Part shown: positions 15,743 to 24,891 of the stretch, piece after piece | How the letters are laid out: every line of letters begins with the position of its first letter | Numbering within the stretch: the stretch's first letter is position 1 | Source of the DNA: an uncultured Methylococcaceae bacterium | GTDB taxonomy: Bacteria; Pseudomonadota; Gammaproteobacteria; Methylococcales; Methylomonadaceae | NCBI GenBank assembly: GCA_913056195.1 | Contig: CAJXMF010000025.1 | Span: forward strand, 1 to 38,677 | Reading direction: 5' to 3' | DNA: 38,677 nt | Program-made: the position numbers and the translations under genes | The notes under the pieces: model-generated | What the model was told of the DNA's origin: nothing | Seen by the model: only the letters and a program-made list of their open reading frames with translations | Databases searched by the model: none

Positions 15743-16518
15743 CAGGGTATTCTCAAAATATCACGGATCAGAGCAAAACTTTGCGCCAATATACCCTGAA
15801 AACCGTCCAGCATATCCGGCATCATGATCCAGATTAAAACCATTCCCATCATAATGGTAATGGGAAAACCGATGCCAAAAATCTGTAGCTGCGGTGCCGC
15901 GCGTGAGGCCACACCAAAACTGATATTGACAAATAAAATCGTAGCTAGAACCGGCAATGCCAATGAAACACCACCGACAAAAATCTGACGGCTCCAACGG
16001 ACTATCTTCCATAGATCAGCACTATTCATGCCAATATCGCCAATCGGCAGCGTGGTAAAACTCTGTGCAAGCATTTCAATCAGAATCAAATGACCATTTA
16101 CCGCCAATAGAATCAAGCTGGCTGAAATAATGAAGATTTGCGCCACTACCGGAACTTGTACGCCTGTGGCCGGATCAACCAGGGAAGCGAAGCCGAGCCC
16201 CATGCTGTAAGCGATCGACTGGCCTGCAACCAGCATGACCGAAAAGGCCATTTGTAGAATAAAGCCGGTTGCAATACCGATAAAAATTTGCTGGACAGCC
16301 ACCATAAAACCACGATAGCTGAAGAGTTCCATCGTCGGCAAGGGTGGCAATACGGGAACAATGACAAAGGTAATCAAGGCCGCCAGTATCACCCGGATCC
16401 GCGCGGGAACACGGCGACCACTAAAAACAGGAACGGAAATGAAAAGGGCACCAATACGGAAAAACGGCCAGATAAATGCGGCTACCCAGCTTAAAATCTG
16501 TTGCTCGGTGAGAGTCAT
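15742..16518 (-). CDS. fliR: Flagellar export gate protein FliR
   Basis: A 258-residue hydrophobic protein of the FliP5-FliQ4-FliR1 export gate. It shows several membrane spans with FliR features: FFRIGALFISVPVFSGRRVPARIRVILAALITF near the N-terminus, GFILQMAFSVMLVAGQSIAYSMGLGFASLVDP in the middle and FGIGFPITIMMGMVLIWIMMP near the end. It overlaps fliQ by four bases (ATGA) and flhB by one. Confidence 0.95.
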   Translation of the reverse strand: MTLTEQQILSWVAAFIWPFFRIGALFISVPVFSGRRVPARIRVILAALITFVIVPVLPPLPTMELFSYRGFMVAVQQIFIGIATGFILQMAFSVMLVAGQSIAYSMGLGFASLVDPATGVQVPVVAQIFIISASLILLAVNGHLILIEMLAQSFTTLPIGDIGMNSADLWKIVRWSRQIFVGGVSLALPVLATILFVNISFGVASRAAPQLQIFGIGFPITIMMGMVLIWIMMPDMLDGFQGILAQSFALIRDILRIP

Positions 16519-16787
16519 CCGATCAAGTTAGGAATTTCCCGGACCAGCGTTTGAAAATAATCGATGAGCATTTGCAACATCCAGGGGCCTGCAACCATCA
16601 ATACAACGATGATCGTCGCCAGTTTAGGAATAAAGGTCAATGTCTGTTCCTGAATGGAGGTGGCCGCCTGAAACATTGAAACCAAAAGCCCGACGGCTAA
16701 GGAGGATAATAAAATCGGTGCCAATAATTTAACCGCAACCATAACGGTTTCCTCGGCAATCACAGATATGGTTTCCGGCGTCATCAT
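16515..16787 (-). CDS. fliQ: Flagellar export gate protein FliQ
   Basis: A 90-residue protein with two transmembrane helices: about 15-38 (VKLLAPILLSSLAVGLLVSM) and 52-75 (IPKLATIIVVLMVAGPWMLQ). Between them is the conserved FQAATSIQEQTLTFIPK loop. The size is exactly that of the family. Two ATGs are adjacent (16787 and 16784), with AAGGTG upstream. It lies 12 bases after fliP and overlaps fliR. Confidence 0.95.
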   Translation of the reverse strand: MMTPETISVIAEETVMVAVKLLAPILLSSLAVGLLVSMFQAATSIQEQTLTFIPKLATIIVVLMVAGPWMLQMLIDYFQTLVREIPNLIG

Positions 16788-16799
16788 GACAAAGCACCT

Positions 16800-17546
16800 T
16801 TAAACATAAAAACTGGCCGCCAGCATTTCCATCACGATCGACCAGCCATCAGCCAGCACAAACAGCATGATTTTAAAGGGCAGAGAAACAATCATCGGCG
16901 ACAGCATCATCATGCCCATCGACATCAGCACACTGGCGACAACAAGATCGATAATCAGAAACGGTAAAAACAATAAAAAGCCGATCTGAAACGCGGTTTT
17001 TAACTCGCTGGTCAGATAAGCCGGCAACAACAAGGAAAAAGGCACATCATCGACCGATTGAAAATCCTCCCGATTGGCAATCCGCATGAACATTTTCAGG
17101 TCGGTTTCCCGGGTTTGTCTCAACATAAAGGTTCGGAAAGGCCCCGAGGCTTTTTCCAATGCTGTGGTCAGGGTTATTTTTTCATTCATATACGGCTGAA
17201 TCGCTTCGCTGTTGACCTTGTCAAACACCGGCATCATGATAAAAAAAGTCAAAAACAACGATAAACCGAGCAGCACCTGGTTACTCGGTGCCTGTGCCGT
17301 GCCGATCGCCTGCCTGAGCAGGCCAAGTACGATGACGATGCGGGTAAATGAAGTCATGGTCAACAACAATGCCGGCAGCACGGTCATTAGCGTCATCAAA
17401 GCCAGGATCTGGATCGTGACCGTATATTCCTGTCCACCCTGAGGATTGCTGGTCACCGTGATGGCCTGAATGCCGGGCGCCGCCAGTGCCGCTTGATCAG
17501 GCATGAGCAGCATCCACACAAACACAGCAAAGACTATTGACTTCAT
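16800..17546 (-). CDS. fliP: Flagellar export gate protein FliP
   Basis: A 248-residue member of the export gate. An N-terminal cleavable signal ([20 protein letters not shown]) precedes the conserved [31 protein letters not shown], the TFFIMMPVF segment, a periplasmic domain (about 105-180) and the C-terminal spans [28 protein letters not shown]. All are hallmarks of FliP. The ATG overlaps the fliO stop by one base (TAATG). No internal oddity is visible. Confidence 0.96.
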   Translation of the reverse strand: MKSIVFAVFVWMLLMPDQAALAAPGIQAITVTSNPQGGQEYTVTIQILALMTLMTVLPALLLTMTSFTRIVIVLGLLRQAIGTAQAPSNQVLLGLSLFLTFFIMMPVFDKVNSEAIQPYMNEKITLTTALEKASGPFRTFMLRQTRETDLKMFMRIANREDFQSVDDVPFSLLLPAYLTSELKTAFQIGFLLFLPFLIIDLVVASVLMSMGMMMLSPMIVSLPFKIMLFVLADGWSIVMEMLAASFYV

Positions 17547-17962
17547 TATTCAGCGCCTTTCATAACCTGAGCGAGCTTTTTAGCAAATGTACCTGCCGCC
17601 GCTGTACTATCGGATTTTAATTGCGCATCGCCTTCAAGAATCAACAACTTTTCAATCCGACCCGGCGTCACCCCCAGCAACACCTGTTTCTCACCGACTT
17701 GAATCAATACCAGCTTTTCTCGCATACCGAGCGCAAGACCTGTCACCACTTTAAGCGTTTGCCCTTGCGCTGAGGTCAAATGTTGTGTTTTTCGGATCAC
17801 CCAGACGCAAAATAAAAATATTGCCAGCACGACAATCAGACTGGCCGCCCAATTGGCAACATCCTGCAATGACAGCTTGTTTGTTGTGCCTTGAAACGGC
17901 GTTTGCGCAGCGCTCGCCTGCTGGACAAAAAAGATAAGCGAAAAATAACTAAAAAAACGCAT
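17546..17962 (-). CDS. fliO: Flagellar biosynthesis protein FliO
   Basis: A 138-residue membrane protein that helps FliP oligomerise during export-gate assembly. It has a short N-terminal signal-like segment ([16 protein letters not shown]), a single strong membrane span at about 35-58 ([22 protein letters not shown]) and a cytoplasmic domain with the typical FliO pattern [27 protein letters not shown]. The family is poorly conserved, so assignment leans partly on position between fliN and fliP. It overlaps fliN by one base (TGATG). Confidence 0.92.
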   Translation of the reverse strand: MRFFSYFSLIFFVQQASAAQTPFQGTTNKLSLQDVANWAASLIVVLAIFLFCVWVIRKTQHLTSAQGQTLKVVTGLALGMREKLVLIQVGEKQVLLGVTPGRIEKLLILEGDAQLKSDSTAAAGTFAKKLAQVMKGAE

Positions 17963-18459
17963 CAGCCTAATTTTTTAACACGCTCGGATGGACTGATCAC
18001 ATCGGTCAGTCGAATCCCGAATTTATCGTTGACAACGACCACCTCGCCATGCGCAATCAAGGTACCATTCACCAGCACATCCATCGGCTCGCCGGCAAAC
18101 CTGTCAAGCTCCACCACCGAGCCTTGGGTTAACTGCAATAAATTGCGAATATTGATCCGGGTACGGCCAATTTCCATCGAAATCGTTACCGGCACATCCA
18201 GAATAATATCCAGATTGACATCATCCCCGCCAGTCAAGCTTTTTGCGCTATCGCCACTTGCATCCTGCAAATCCGGAAACGTCGCCGAATCCACACGACC
18301 TTGCGCTTCGCTCGCCGCTTGTTCATTCAGCGCATCGCCCCAGTCCGCTTCAGCCTCGGCCGCATCCTCGCCAACACCATCGACCTGCTCTTGCTCGGCC
18401 ATCGCCGCCGCCCAATCATCACCAACTGGCTCTGCATTCTCGTTATCGTTTTCACTCAT
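17962..18459 (-). CDS. fliN: Flagellar motor switch protein FliN
   Basis: A 165-residue C-ring component. The C-terminal SpoA domain (about 78-165) has the family signature DVPVTISMEIGRTRINIRNLLQLTQGSVVELDRFAGEPMDVLVNGTLIAHGEVVVV. The N-terminal 75 residues are acidic and contain a repeated motif, DDWAAAMAEQ at 14-23 and ADWGDALNEQ at 38-47. Such extensions occur in gammaproteobacterial FliN and may bind CheY-P or FliH; the duplication here is worth noting. It is 66 bases from fliM, the longest gap between fliL and flhB. Confidence 0.95.
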   Translation of the reverse strand: MSENDNENAEPVGDDWAAAMAEQEQVDGVGEDAAEAEADWGDALNEQAASEAQGRVDSATFPDLQDASGDSAKSLTGGDDVNLDIILDVPVTISMEIGRTRINIRNLLQLTQGSVVELDRFAGEPMDVLVNGTLIAHGEVVVVNDKFGIRLTDVISPSERVKKLG

Positions 18460-18525
18460 CTTGATTTGTCCCGAAAGTTTTATAACCTGAGTTCGCTGTT
18501 CAAGCGCCTATATTAAGAAACGTTC

Positions 18526-19509
18526 CTAAATTGAATCCTGAGTCAGTTTTTCTTCGACCTGAATGGCATAATTACCATCTGAAACGCCTAGCTTACCGCG
18601 AAAAGCCGGCACCTCTTCGGCCGTCAACACCACCGATTCCGGCATATCAATCGGAATAATATCGCCCTCTTTAAAACTCATAACATCTTCCACGGCCATC
18701 ACTTTTTCAACCAGGACGCTGGTAAGCGGCACTTCACAACGCATTACTTCGTTTTTGAGTGACTCTTGCCAGCGATTATCGATTTCCCCGCGATCGCTGG
18801 TCACCGCATCGAGTAATTCACGAATCGGCTCAATCATTGAATAAGGAATAACGATATTCAAATCACCGCCGCCGCCCTCCAGTTCAATATGAATCGTGGA
18901 AATCACCACAATTTCAGAGGGACTGACGATATTGGCAAACTGTGGATTGACTTCTGAATTGACATAATCAAAATCAATATCCATTACCGGCTTCCAGGCT
19001 TCTTGCATATCCTTGAATAACAAATCCAGAATCAAGCGAATGATGCGCATTTCGGTCGGTGAAAATTCGCGGCCTTCAACCTTATTATAGAATTGCCCGC
19101 CGCCGCCAAAAAAGTTATCCACCGCCGTAAACACCAGTCGTGGCTCCATCACAACCAGAGCCCTCCCTCTAAGCGGTGACATGCGGATGATATTCAAGTT
19201 GGTCGGTACAAACAGGCTCTGGATGAATTCAGAAAACTTCTGAATCTGGATGCCAGACACAGAAATTTCAGCCGAACGCCTTAAAAAATTAAACACCGAA
19301 ACCCTGAAATATCGCGCCAGCCGCTCATTGATCATTTCCAGCGTCGGCATACGCCCACGAACAATCCGCTCTTGATTGGCGAAATCATAGGAGCGTAATT
19401 CCTGACTATTGACGTCCTGTTCTGGCGCTTCGGTTTCTACATCGCCATCATCGACGCCATGCAGCAGCGCATCAATTTCATCCTGTGAGAGAAGGTCAGC
19501 CGTAGACAT
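18526..19509 (-). CDS. fliM: Flagellar motor switch protein FliM
   Basis: A 327-residue C-ring protein linking CheY-P to FliG. The N-terminus LLSQDEIDALLHGVDDGD (6-23) is the classical CheY-P docking peptide. The middle domain includes RMPTLEMINERLARYFRVSVFNFLRR and SPLRGRALVVMEPRLVFTAVDNFFGGGG, and the C-terminal SpoA domain ends the protein (DIIPIDMPESVVLTAEEVPAFRGKLG). It starts one base after the fliL stop. Length is typical of the family. Confidence 0.96.
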   Translation of the reverse strand: MSTADLLSQDEIDALLHGVDDGDVETEAPEQDVNSQELRSYDFANQERIVRGRMPTLEMINERLARYFRVSVFNFLRRSAEISVSGIQIQKFSEFIQSLFVPTNLNIIRMSPLRGRALVVMEPRLVFTAVDNFFGGGGQFYNKVEGREFSPTEMRIIRLILDLLFKDMQEAWKPVMDIDFDYVNSEVNPQFANIVSPSEIVVISTIHIELEGGGGDLNIVIPYSMIEPIRELLDAVTSDRGEIDNRWQESLKNEVMRCEVPLTSVLVEKVMAVEDVMSFKEGDIIPIDMPESVVLTAEEVPAFRGKLGVSDGNYAIQVEEKLTQDSI

Positions 19510-19510
19510 C

Positions 19511-20038
19511 TTATTGCATTACAAAGCGCGTAAAAAATACATTCTTAACCCGTTCCTTACCGGTCATTTTTTTCATCACCTTGTTCACATCATCCAAAAT
19601 GATTTTCTGTAATTCCTGTTTACCTTCTTTCGTTGCCAGCTTGTCAGAACCTGCCGCACTGATTGCCATCAGTAGATTATTCACGATCATCGGTTTATGT
19701 TTTTTCAACAGCTCTTCTGCTTCAGGATCTTCGATCATAAAGGACACACGGATCTCAATCAGGCTAAAACGGCTGCCTTGCGGAAAATTAACCCGCAACG
19801 GTTGATCCAGCTCATAGTAGCTCAATACCTTTTCAGCGCCTTCTTCCTCGTCCTCGTCAGCCGCCTCGGCTTCTTTTTGTGCCTGCCCGGCATTTTCACC
19901 TTCGGTAACCGGCTCGTCACCACTCATAAAAAAATAAACCCCACCACCACCGGCTAACAGCAACACGACGGCGCCAATAATGATGATCATTTTTTTGGAA
20001 GACTTGGGTTCTTCTGTGTTTTCGGATTCTTCGGCCAT
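19511..20038 (-). CDS. fliL: Flagellar basal-body/stator-associated protein FliL
   Basis: A 175-residue single-pass membrane protein that rings the stator and supports torque. A short charged N-terminus precedes one membrane helix at about 17-37 (MIIIIGAVVLLLAGGGGVYFF). A glutamate-rich periplasmic linker (about 42-70) leads to the FliL domain with LSYYELDQPLRVNF and SLIEIRVSFMIED. The C-terminus ends RVKNVFFTRFVMQ, as in the family. AGGA lies eight bases before the ATG at 20038, and a sigma-54 promoter lies just upstream (20068-20082). It is the first gene of the flagellar run. Confidence 0.94.
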   Translation of the reverse strand: MAEESENTEEPKSSKKMIIIIGAVVLLLAGGGGVYFFMSGDEPVTEGENAGQAQKEAEAADEDEEEGAEKVLSYYELDQPLRVNFPQGSRFSLIEIRVSFMIEDPEAEELLKKHKPMIVNNLLMAISAAGSDKLATKEGKQELQKIILDDVNKVMKKMTGKERVKNVFFTRFVMQ

Positions 20039-20067
20039 TGATCAATTCCTGTTTTTAAGAAGTTCAA

Positions 20068-20082
20068 GCAAAATACAGGCCA
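20068..20082 (-). promoter_or_regulatory. Sigma-54 (RpoN) -24/-12 promoter for fliL operon
   Basis: Read on the minus strand, 20082-20068 is TGGCCTGTATTTTGC, followed by T. This matches the RpoN consensus TGGCAYG-N4-TTGCW with GG and GC in exact register. Transcription would start near 20056, giving a leader of about 18 bases that still holds the AGGA ribosome site of fliL. Sigma-54 and FleQ-type activators control such operons in Pseudomonas and Vibrio. Confidence 0.72.
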
Positions 20083-20141
20083 CTACGTTTTTTTACTGGA
20101 TAAACAATACCTTCAATATCGCCTATCGTCAGCGCCGATTC

Positions 20142-20156
20142 TTTGACACTGTTAAA
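20142..20156. promoter_or_regulatory. Possible activator-binding palindrome upstream of the sigma-54 promoter
   Basis: TTTGACA-C-TGTTAAA is an imperfect palindrome (6 of 7 arm positions) about 93 bases upstream of the predicted fliL start, the usual distance for a sigma-54 enhancer. It might bind the FleQ-type activator. It is short and in an AT-rich gap, so chance is possible. No other feature was found in the 20039-20193 gap except a TATAAT at 20174-20179 (minus strand) without a good -35. Confidence 0.25.
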
Positions 20157-20193
20157 AGCGCAGCCACCAATGGATTATAAGTCTAGCAAAAAC

Positions 20194-21723
20194 TCAGTTT
20201 TTTTCTTGTCCGCCGGCAAAAAACACATAGGCAGGATTGCCTGTTTCTTCCTGAAAAACAAAGCCTAAATCCGTCAACATATGCTGAAATTGATGCCGTT
20301 CGGATTTTTTCATTTGCAATCCGATCAACACTTTGCCAAACGCGGCCGCGTGGTTTCGATAATGAAACAAACTGATATTCCAACGCCCGCCCAACGCCAT
20401 CAAGAACTTCAACAACGCCCCCGGACGCTCTGGAAACTGAAGGCTGTAAATAATTTCATTCAATGTACACGGTGCATGCCCGCCCACCATATATCGAATA
20501 TGATCCTTAGCCATCTCATTTTCGGTCATATCGGTCACTTTAAATCCATCGACTTCCAGCTGCTCGATCAACGCGGCCTTGTCGGATTCTTCCCCGCTGC
20601 TGCTGATACCGACAAAAACTTGTGCGATACTGTCATGAAAGTAACGATAATTAAATTCGGTAATATTGCGCTTTCCCAGCATCTTACAAAACCTCAGAAA
20701 GCTACCGGCCTGCTCAGGAATTGCGACAGCCAGCAGTATTTCACGATGTTCACCGACCTGGGTGCGCTCGGCCACATACCGTAAACGGTCAAAATTGATA
20801 TTGGCGCCACTTTCGACGGCGATAAAGGTTTGGCCGCTGGCATTTTGCTGTTCGGTGTATTTCTTGACCCCGGCAACAGCCAGTGCACCAGCGGGTTCAG
20901 CAACCGAGCGGGTATCATCAAAAATGTCCTTGATCGCCGCACAAATTTCATCGGTATTGACCACAATCACATCGTCGACATAGTGACGCGCCAGACTGAA
21001 AGATTCTTTACCAACCTGTTTTACCGCCACGCCATCAGCAAACAGGCCGACTTGCTTGATAATGGTGCGACGACCCGCTTTTAACGCGCGGTTTAGACAA
21101 TCCGCATCATCTGGCTCGACACCGATTATTTTAGTTTGCGGACGCACAAATTTAATATAGGCGGCGATGCCTGCAATTAAGCCTCCCCCACCAACCGGCA
21201 CAAACACCGCATCAATAGGGCCGTTGTGTTGCCGCAAAATTTCCATGCCAATAGTGCCCTGGCCGGCGATAACATCCGGGTCATCATAAGGGTGTACAAA
21301 AACCAGACCTTTTTCATCGGCCAGTTGCCGTGCGTGCTCGCAGGCGTCATCATAAGAATCACCAAACAATACCGTTTTGGCGCCTCGCGCCCTGACCGAT
21401 TGCACTTTGATTTCCGGGGTTGTTTTAGGCATGACAATCAAAGCCTTGATACCCAGTTTCTTAGCCGACAAGGCGACACCTTGTGCATGATTCCCCGCCG
21501 ATGCCGCAATGACGCCACAGGCTTTTTCAGCATCCGTCAATTGAATTATTTTATTGTAGGCACCCCGCAGTTTAAACGAAAAAACAGGCTGTAAATCCTC
21601 TCGCTTCAAAAACACCTGGCTATCAAGACGCGCCGATAAGGCTGGCGCAAAATCCAGCGGCGTCTCAATCGCAACATCGTAAACCCTGGCTCGCAATATA
21701 CGTTCGATATACTTTTGTATCAT
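20194..21723 (-). CDS. ilvA: Threonine dehydratase, biosynthetic (IlvA)
   Basis: A 509-residue PLP enzyme converting threonine to 2-oxobutanoate, the first step of isoleucine synthesis. The PLP lysine is Lys51 in FSFKLRGAYNK; the phosphate-binding glycine loop is VPVGGGGLIAG, and ASAGNHAQGVA is also present. Two C-terminal ACT-like regulatory domains (about 325-405 and 415-500, each with PEQAGSF or PERPGALLKF) indicate the full-length, isoleucine-inhibited form and not the short catabolic type. It is divergent from rpiA across 88 bases and lies upstream of fliL on the same strand. Its stop is embedded in AAAAACTGAGTTTTT, a weak hairpin that could reduce read-through into fliL. Confidence 0.96.
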   Translation of the reverse strand: MIQKYIERILRARVYDVAIETPLDFAPALSARLDSQVFLKREDLQPVFSFKLRGAYNKIIQLTDAEKACGVIAASAGNHAQGVALSAKKLGIKALIVMPKTTPEIKVQSVRARGAKTVLFGDSYDDACEHARQLADEKGLVFVHPYDDPDVIAGQGTIGMEILRQHNGPIDAVFVPVGGGGLIAGIAAYIKFVRPQTKIIGVEPDDADCLNRALKAGRRTIIKQVGLFADGVAVKQVGKESFSLARHYVDDVIVVNTDEICAAIKDIFDDTRSVAEPAGALAVAGVKKYTEQQNASGQTFIAVESGANINFDRLRYVAERTQVGEHREILLAVAIPEQAGSFLRFCKMLGKRNITEFNYRYFHDSIAQVFVGISSSGEESDKAALIEQLEVDGFKVTDMTENEMAKDHIRYMVGGHAPCTLNEIIYSLQFPERPGALLKFLMALGGRWNISLFHYRNHAAAFGKVLIGLQMKKSERHQFQHMLTDLGFVFQEETGNPAYVFFAGGQEKN

Positions 21724-21811
21724 GGATAAGTGCTGAAAAATTAGTCTTAATCAGGTATTATCCCATACAATTCTTGATATCTTCGATAACTCTAACCTTG
21801 CAGGAAAAACA

Positions 21812-22462
21812 ATGACTCAAGATGAATTAAAAAAACAAGTCGCGCAAGAAGCCATCAAATACATTAAAAATGTCCCCGTTGTCGGTGTCGGCACGGGCTC
21901 TACCGTGAACTTTTTCATTGAGATGTTGGCCGACCACAAAGCCGACATCGAAGGTGCGGTATCCAGTTCAGAAGCCACGACGCAACGTCTTAAAAACATT
22001 GGCATTTCGGTGCTGGATTTAAACAGCGTCGGTGATATCGAGGTCTATGTTGATGGCGCTGATGAAGTCGATCCGCGCAAAAAGCTGATTAAAGGCGGCG
22101 GATTGACCCGGGAAAAAATCATCGCCGCCGCCAGCCGTAAATTTGTCTGTATTGCAGACGAAACCAAATGCGTGGATGTGCTGGGTAAGTTCCCGCTCCC
22201 CATTGAAGTCATTCCGATGGCGCGCAGCTATGTGGCCCGCGAAATGGTTAAAATGGGGGGGCAACCGGTTTGGCGTGAAGATTATTACACCGATAATGGC
22301 AATGAAATTCTGGATGTTCATAACCTTGAAATTCTGGACCCTGTCGCCATGGAAAAGACAATCAATAACATCGTAGGCGTCGTCACCGTTGGTATTTTCG
22401 CCATGCGTGATGCCGATGTTGTGTTGATAGGCAAAGGCGACCGCGTTGAAGTGATGGAATAA
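21812..22462 (+). CDS. rpiA: Ribose-5-phosphate isomerase A
   Basis: A 216-residue enzyme interconverting ribose 5-phosphate and ribulose 5-phosphate in the pentose phosphate pathway. Key motifs are [13 protein letters not shown] (25-37), the catalytic [18 protein letters not shown] with Asp81, Asp84 and Lys94, and Glu101 in LTREKIIA. Size matches the family. Upstream is GCAGGA at good distance from the ATG. A possible -10 TACAAT lies at 21766-21771 without a strong -35. In a methylotroph this enzyme would also serve the ribulose monophosphate cycle, but nothing here shows that. Confidence 0.96.
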   Translation: MTQDELKKQVAQEAIKYIKNVPVVGVGTGSTVNFFIEMLADHKADIEGAVSSSEATTQRLKNIGISVLDLNSVGDIEVYVDGADEVDPRKKLIKGGGLTREKIIAAASRKFVCIADETKCVDVLGKFPLPIEVIPMARSYVAREMVKMGGQPVWREDYYTDNGNEILDVHNLEILDPVAMEKTINNIVGVVTVGIFAMRDADVVLIGKGDRVEVME

Positions 22463-22541
22463 GCTTCGCTTGTCCGAAAGCGGTTAACCCGAAGATTACC
22501 CCGGCTTGGCCGCTTTCAAAACCGCCGCACGGTATCCTGAC

Positions 22542-23666
22542 ATGTCACACCCTGAATTTCCGCTCAACGCCGATTTAATTTATCTTAACCATGCTGCCGT
22601 AGCCCCCTGGCCGAAACGAACCGCACAAGCTGTCACTGACTTTGCCGAACAGAATTGTCACTATGGTTCCCAGTTTTATTTACAATGGCTGGAAACCGAA
22701 AAAAAACTCCGTCAACAACTGGCTGCACTTTTAAACGCGCCATCAACCGCTGATATCGCATTGGTTAAAAATACCTCCGAAGCCTTGTCATTTGTCGCTT
22801 ATGGCATAGACTGGCGCTCCGGAGACAATATCGTCAGCAGCAATGAAGAATTTCCATCCAATCGCATTGTCTGGCAATCCTTGAGCGACCAGGGTGTCCA
22901 CTTCAGGGAAGCCGATTTACACCACACGAACAGCCCGGAGCAAGCCTTGTTTGAACAGGTGGATAGCCATACACGGCTGATCACCATCAGTTCCATTCAG
23001 TTTGCCAGCGGCCTGCGCCTGGATTTAGATAAAATCGGCCGTTTTTGCCGCGAACACGACATTCTATTCTGCGTCGATGCCATTCAAAGCCTGGGCTGCG
23101 TCCAATTCGATGTGCAACGCTGCCAGGCCGATTTTGTCATGGCCGACGGCCACAAATGGATGCTGGGGCCGGAAGGACTGGGCGTTTTTTACAGCCGCAA
23201 ATCGGCGCGGGAAAAACTGAAATTAACCCAGTATGGCTGGCATATGATTGCTGACACCCAAAATTACGAAAACAAGCCCTGGAAAATCCATCCAACCGCC
23301 AAACGCTTTGAATGCGGGAGCCCTAATATGCTGGGCATCCACGCCTGGTCAGCCAGTTTGTCTTTATTACTGGAAAACGGCATGAATAAGGTTGAGCAGG
23401 CCGTTTTTGAACGCGTTGATTTCCTGGTTCAGCGCATTCTTCACAGTCCGCATTTACAATTACTGTCTGCCCCTGATGCCCCGTTAAAATCCGCTATCGT
23501 CATTTTTCGGCATAATACCCTCGACAACCCAGCCTTGTTTGAAACACTCAGCCGACAAAACATCGCCTGTGCATTGCGCGGTGCAGGTATTCGTTTTTCA
23601 CCGCATTTTTACAACAGCTTTGAGGAACTCGATAAGGCGGTCACTGCGGCTGAAGCCGCCGTCTGA
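22542..23666 (+). CDS. Class V aminotransferase-fold PLP enzyme
   Basis: A 374-residue fold-type I PLP enzyme. Seen: LNHAAVAPWP at the N-terminus, KNTSEALSFVAYG, the cofactor-binding CVDAIQS with Asp179 and Gln182, and the PLP lysine Lys205 in ADGHKWMLGPEGLGVFY. The C-terminal region has the family ending RGAGIRFSPHFYNSFEELDK. The RxGxHCA cysteine loop of SufS/CsdA cysteine desulfurases is absent, replaced by RFSPHF, so desulfurase activity is unlikely. It resembles isopenicillin-N-epimerase-like or kynureninase-like proteins; the substrate is unknown. I use the ATG at 22542; a TTG at 22506 is in frame. It follows rpiA by 79 bases, which contain an inverted repeat GAAAGCGG/CCGCTTTC (22476-22483, 22510-22517). 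Confidence 0.85.
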   Translation: MSHPEFPLNADLIYLNHAAVAPWPKRTAQAVTDFAEQNCHYGSQFYLQWLETEKKLRQQLAALLNAPSTADIALVKNTSEALSFVAYGIDWRSGDNIVSSNEEFPSNRIVWQSLSDQGVHFREADLHHTNSPEQALFEQVDSHTRLITISSIQFASGLRLDLDKIGRFCREHDILFCVDAIQSLGCVQFDVQRCQADFVMADGHKWMLGPEGLGVFYSRKSAREKLKLTQYGWHMIADTQNYENKPWKIHPTAKRFECGSPNMLGIHAWSASLSLLLENGMNKVEQAVFERVDFLVQRILHSPHLQLLSAPDAPLKSAIVIFRHNTLDNPALFETLSRQNIACALRGAGIRFSPHFYNSFEELDKAVTAAEAAV

Positions 23667-23690
23667 CAGCTTAGTCACGCCGCACACGGA

Positions 23691-24470
23691 CTATTGATGA
23701 GTCGTTGGAAACAAGCGATGGAAATTTTCGCTCGATTGCTGTGCGATGTCGTCAACGCTGGTTTCGCGCAACTGAGCGAGGTATTCTGCGACATAACGCA
23801 CATAGGTCGGATAATTGGGTTTACCCCGATGCGGCACCGGCGCCAGATAGGGCGAGTCGGTTTCGATTAAAAAACGCTCTGCCGGAACTTTTTTGGCAAC
23901 CTCTTGTATTTGTTTAGCATTTTTAAAGGTTACGATGCCGGAAAAGGAAATATAAAAGCCTAAATCCAGCGCATATTCTGCATACGCCCAGTCTTCGGTA
24001 AAACAATGAATGATGCCGCCGACTTGATCAGCACCTTGTTTCGCCAATACATCCAATGAATCCTGACCGGCTTCCCGGGTATGAATAATCAATGGTTTAC
24101 CGGTCATTTTAGACACTTCAATATGGCGCTCAAAACGTTGATGCTGCCAGTCCAGATCACCTTCGCTGCGAAAATAATCCAGACCGGTTTCGCCAATCGC
24201 AATAACTTTAGGCGTATCCGCCAGTACCATCAGTCTCTCTACACTCGGATCTTCCCCTTCGGTCTCATTCGGATGCACACCTACCGATAAATACACCGAG
24301 TCATAAGGCGCAACCAACTCAACCATGTCTGGCCAGGCCTCAAGATCAATGCTGATACACAGCATTTGGTCGATCTGTTGCGCTTTGGCGGCAGCCATAA
24401 AATCAGCAAAATCATTTTGATAAGGCGTAAGATCGATGCGATCTAAGTGACAATGGGAATCAATAAACAT
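23691..24470 (-). CDS. tatD: TatD family metal-dependent DNase
   Basis: A 259-residue TIM-barrel hydrolase of the TatD/YcfH type. Metal ligands are visible: the N-terminal HCHLD motif, Glu in AIGETGLDYFR, His in LIIHTREA, His in GGIIHCFTED and Asp in LIETDSPYLAPVPHRGK. The family has 3'-5' exonuclease and D-aminoacyl hydrolase-type roles. It is the last gene of the pabC-mltG-tmk-holB-pilZ-tatD run, the same position as ycfH in enteric bacteria, and is 78 bases after pilZ. Convergent with the aminotransferase-fold gene. Confidence 0.93.
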   Translation of the reverse strand: MFIDSHCHLDRIDLTPYQNDFADFMAAAKAQQIDQMLCISIDLEAWPDMVELVAPYDSVYLSVGVHPNETEGEDPSVERLMVLADTPKVIAIGETGLDYFRSEGDLDWQHQRFERHIEVSKMTGKPLIIHTREAGQDSLDVLAKQGADQVGGIIHCFTEDWAYAEYALDLGFYISFSGIVTFKNAKQIQEVAKKVPAERFLIETDSPYLAPVPHRGKPNYPTYVRYVAEYLAQLRETSVDDIAQQSSENFHRLFPTTHQ

Positions 24471-24548
24471 AAAGAAAGACTGCGAAAGTTAGACAAACAG
24501 ACGAAATGGCCGCATTCTTGCGCCCAAATCATCGCCAATGGATTCAAA

Positions 24549-24891
24549 TTACAGGGTATGCGTCGGCCGCTCGCTTTCTAATGCGCCAGCCAGATAGGTT
24601 TCTATTTTATTGCGTGCAGCGCCCTGATCCTGATCATTAAATTGTACCCCAACCCCAGATGCCCGATAGCCTTCGGCACCTTCAGGCGTGATCCAAATAA
24701 TTTTACCGGCGATGGGCAAACGTTCGGTTTCTTCCATCAGACTTAACAACATAAAAACCTCTTCGCCCATTTTATATTTGCGCTTGGTCGGAATAAATAA
24801 TCCGCCGTTTTCAACGAACGACATATAAGCGGCATATAAGGCGTTTTTATCTTTAATGGAAAGTGACAAAATACCTTGTCTTGGCGATGCT

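Noticed and set aside
20694-21437. Open frames on either strand inside ilvA
   Set aside because: They overlap a full-length, motif-complete ilvA and show no recognisable protein features.
22476-22517. Inverted repeat GAAAGCGG/CCGCTTTC after rpiA as terminator
   Set aside because: The 26-base loop and the A-rich, not T-rich, tail do not fit an intrinsic terminator.
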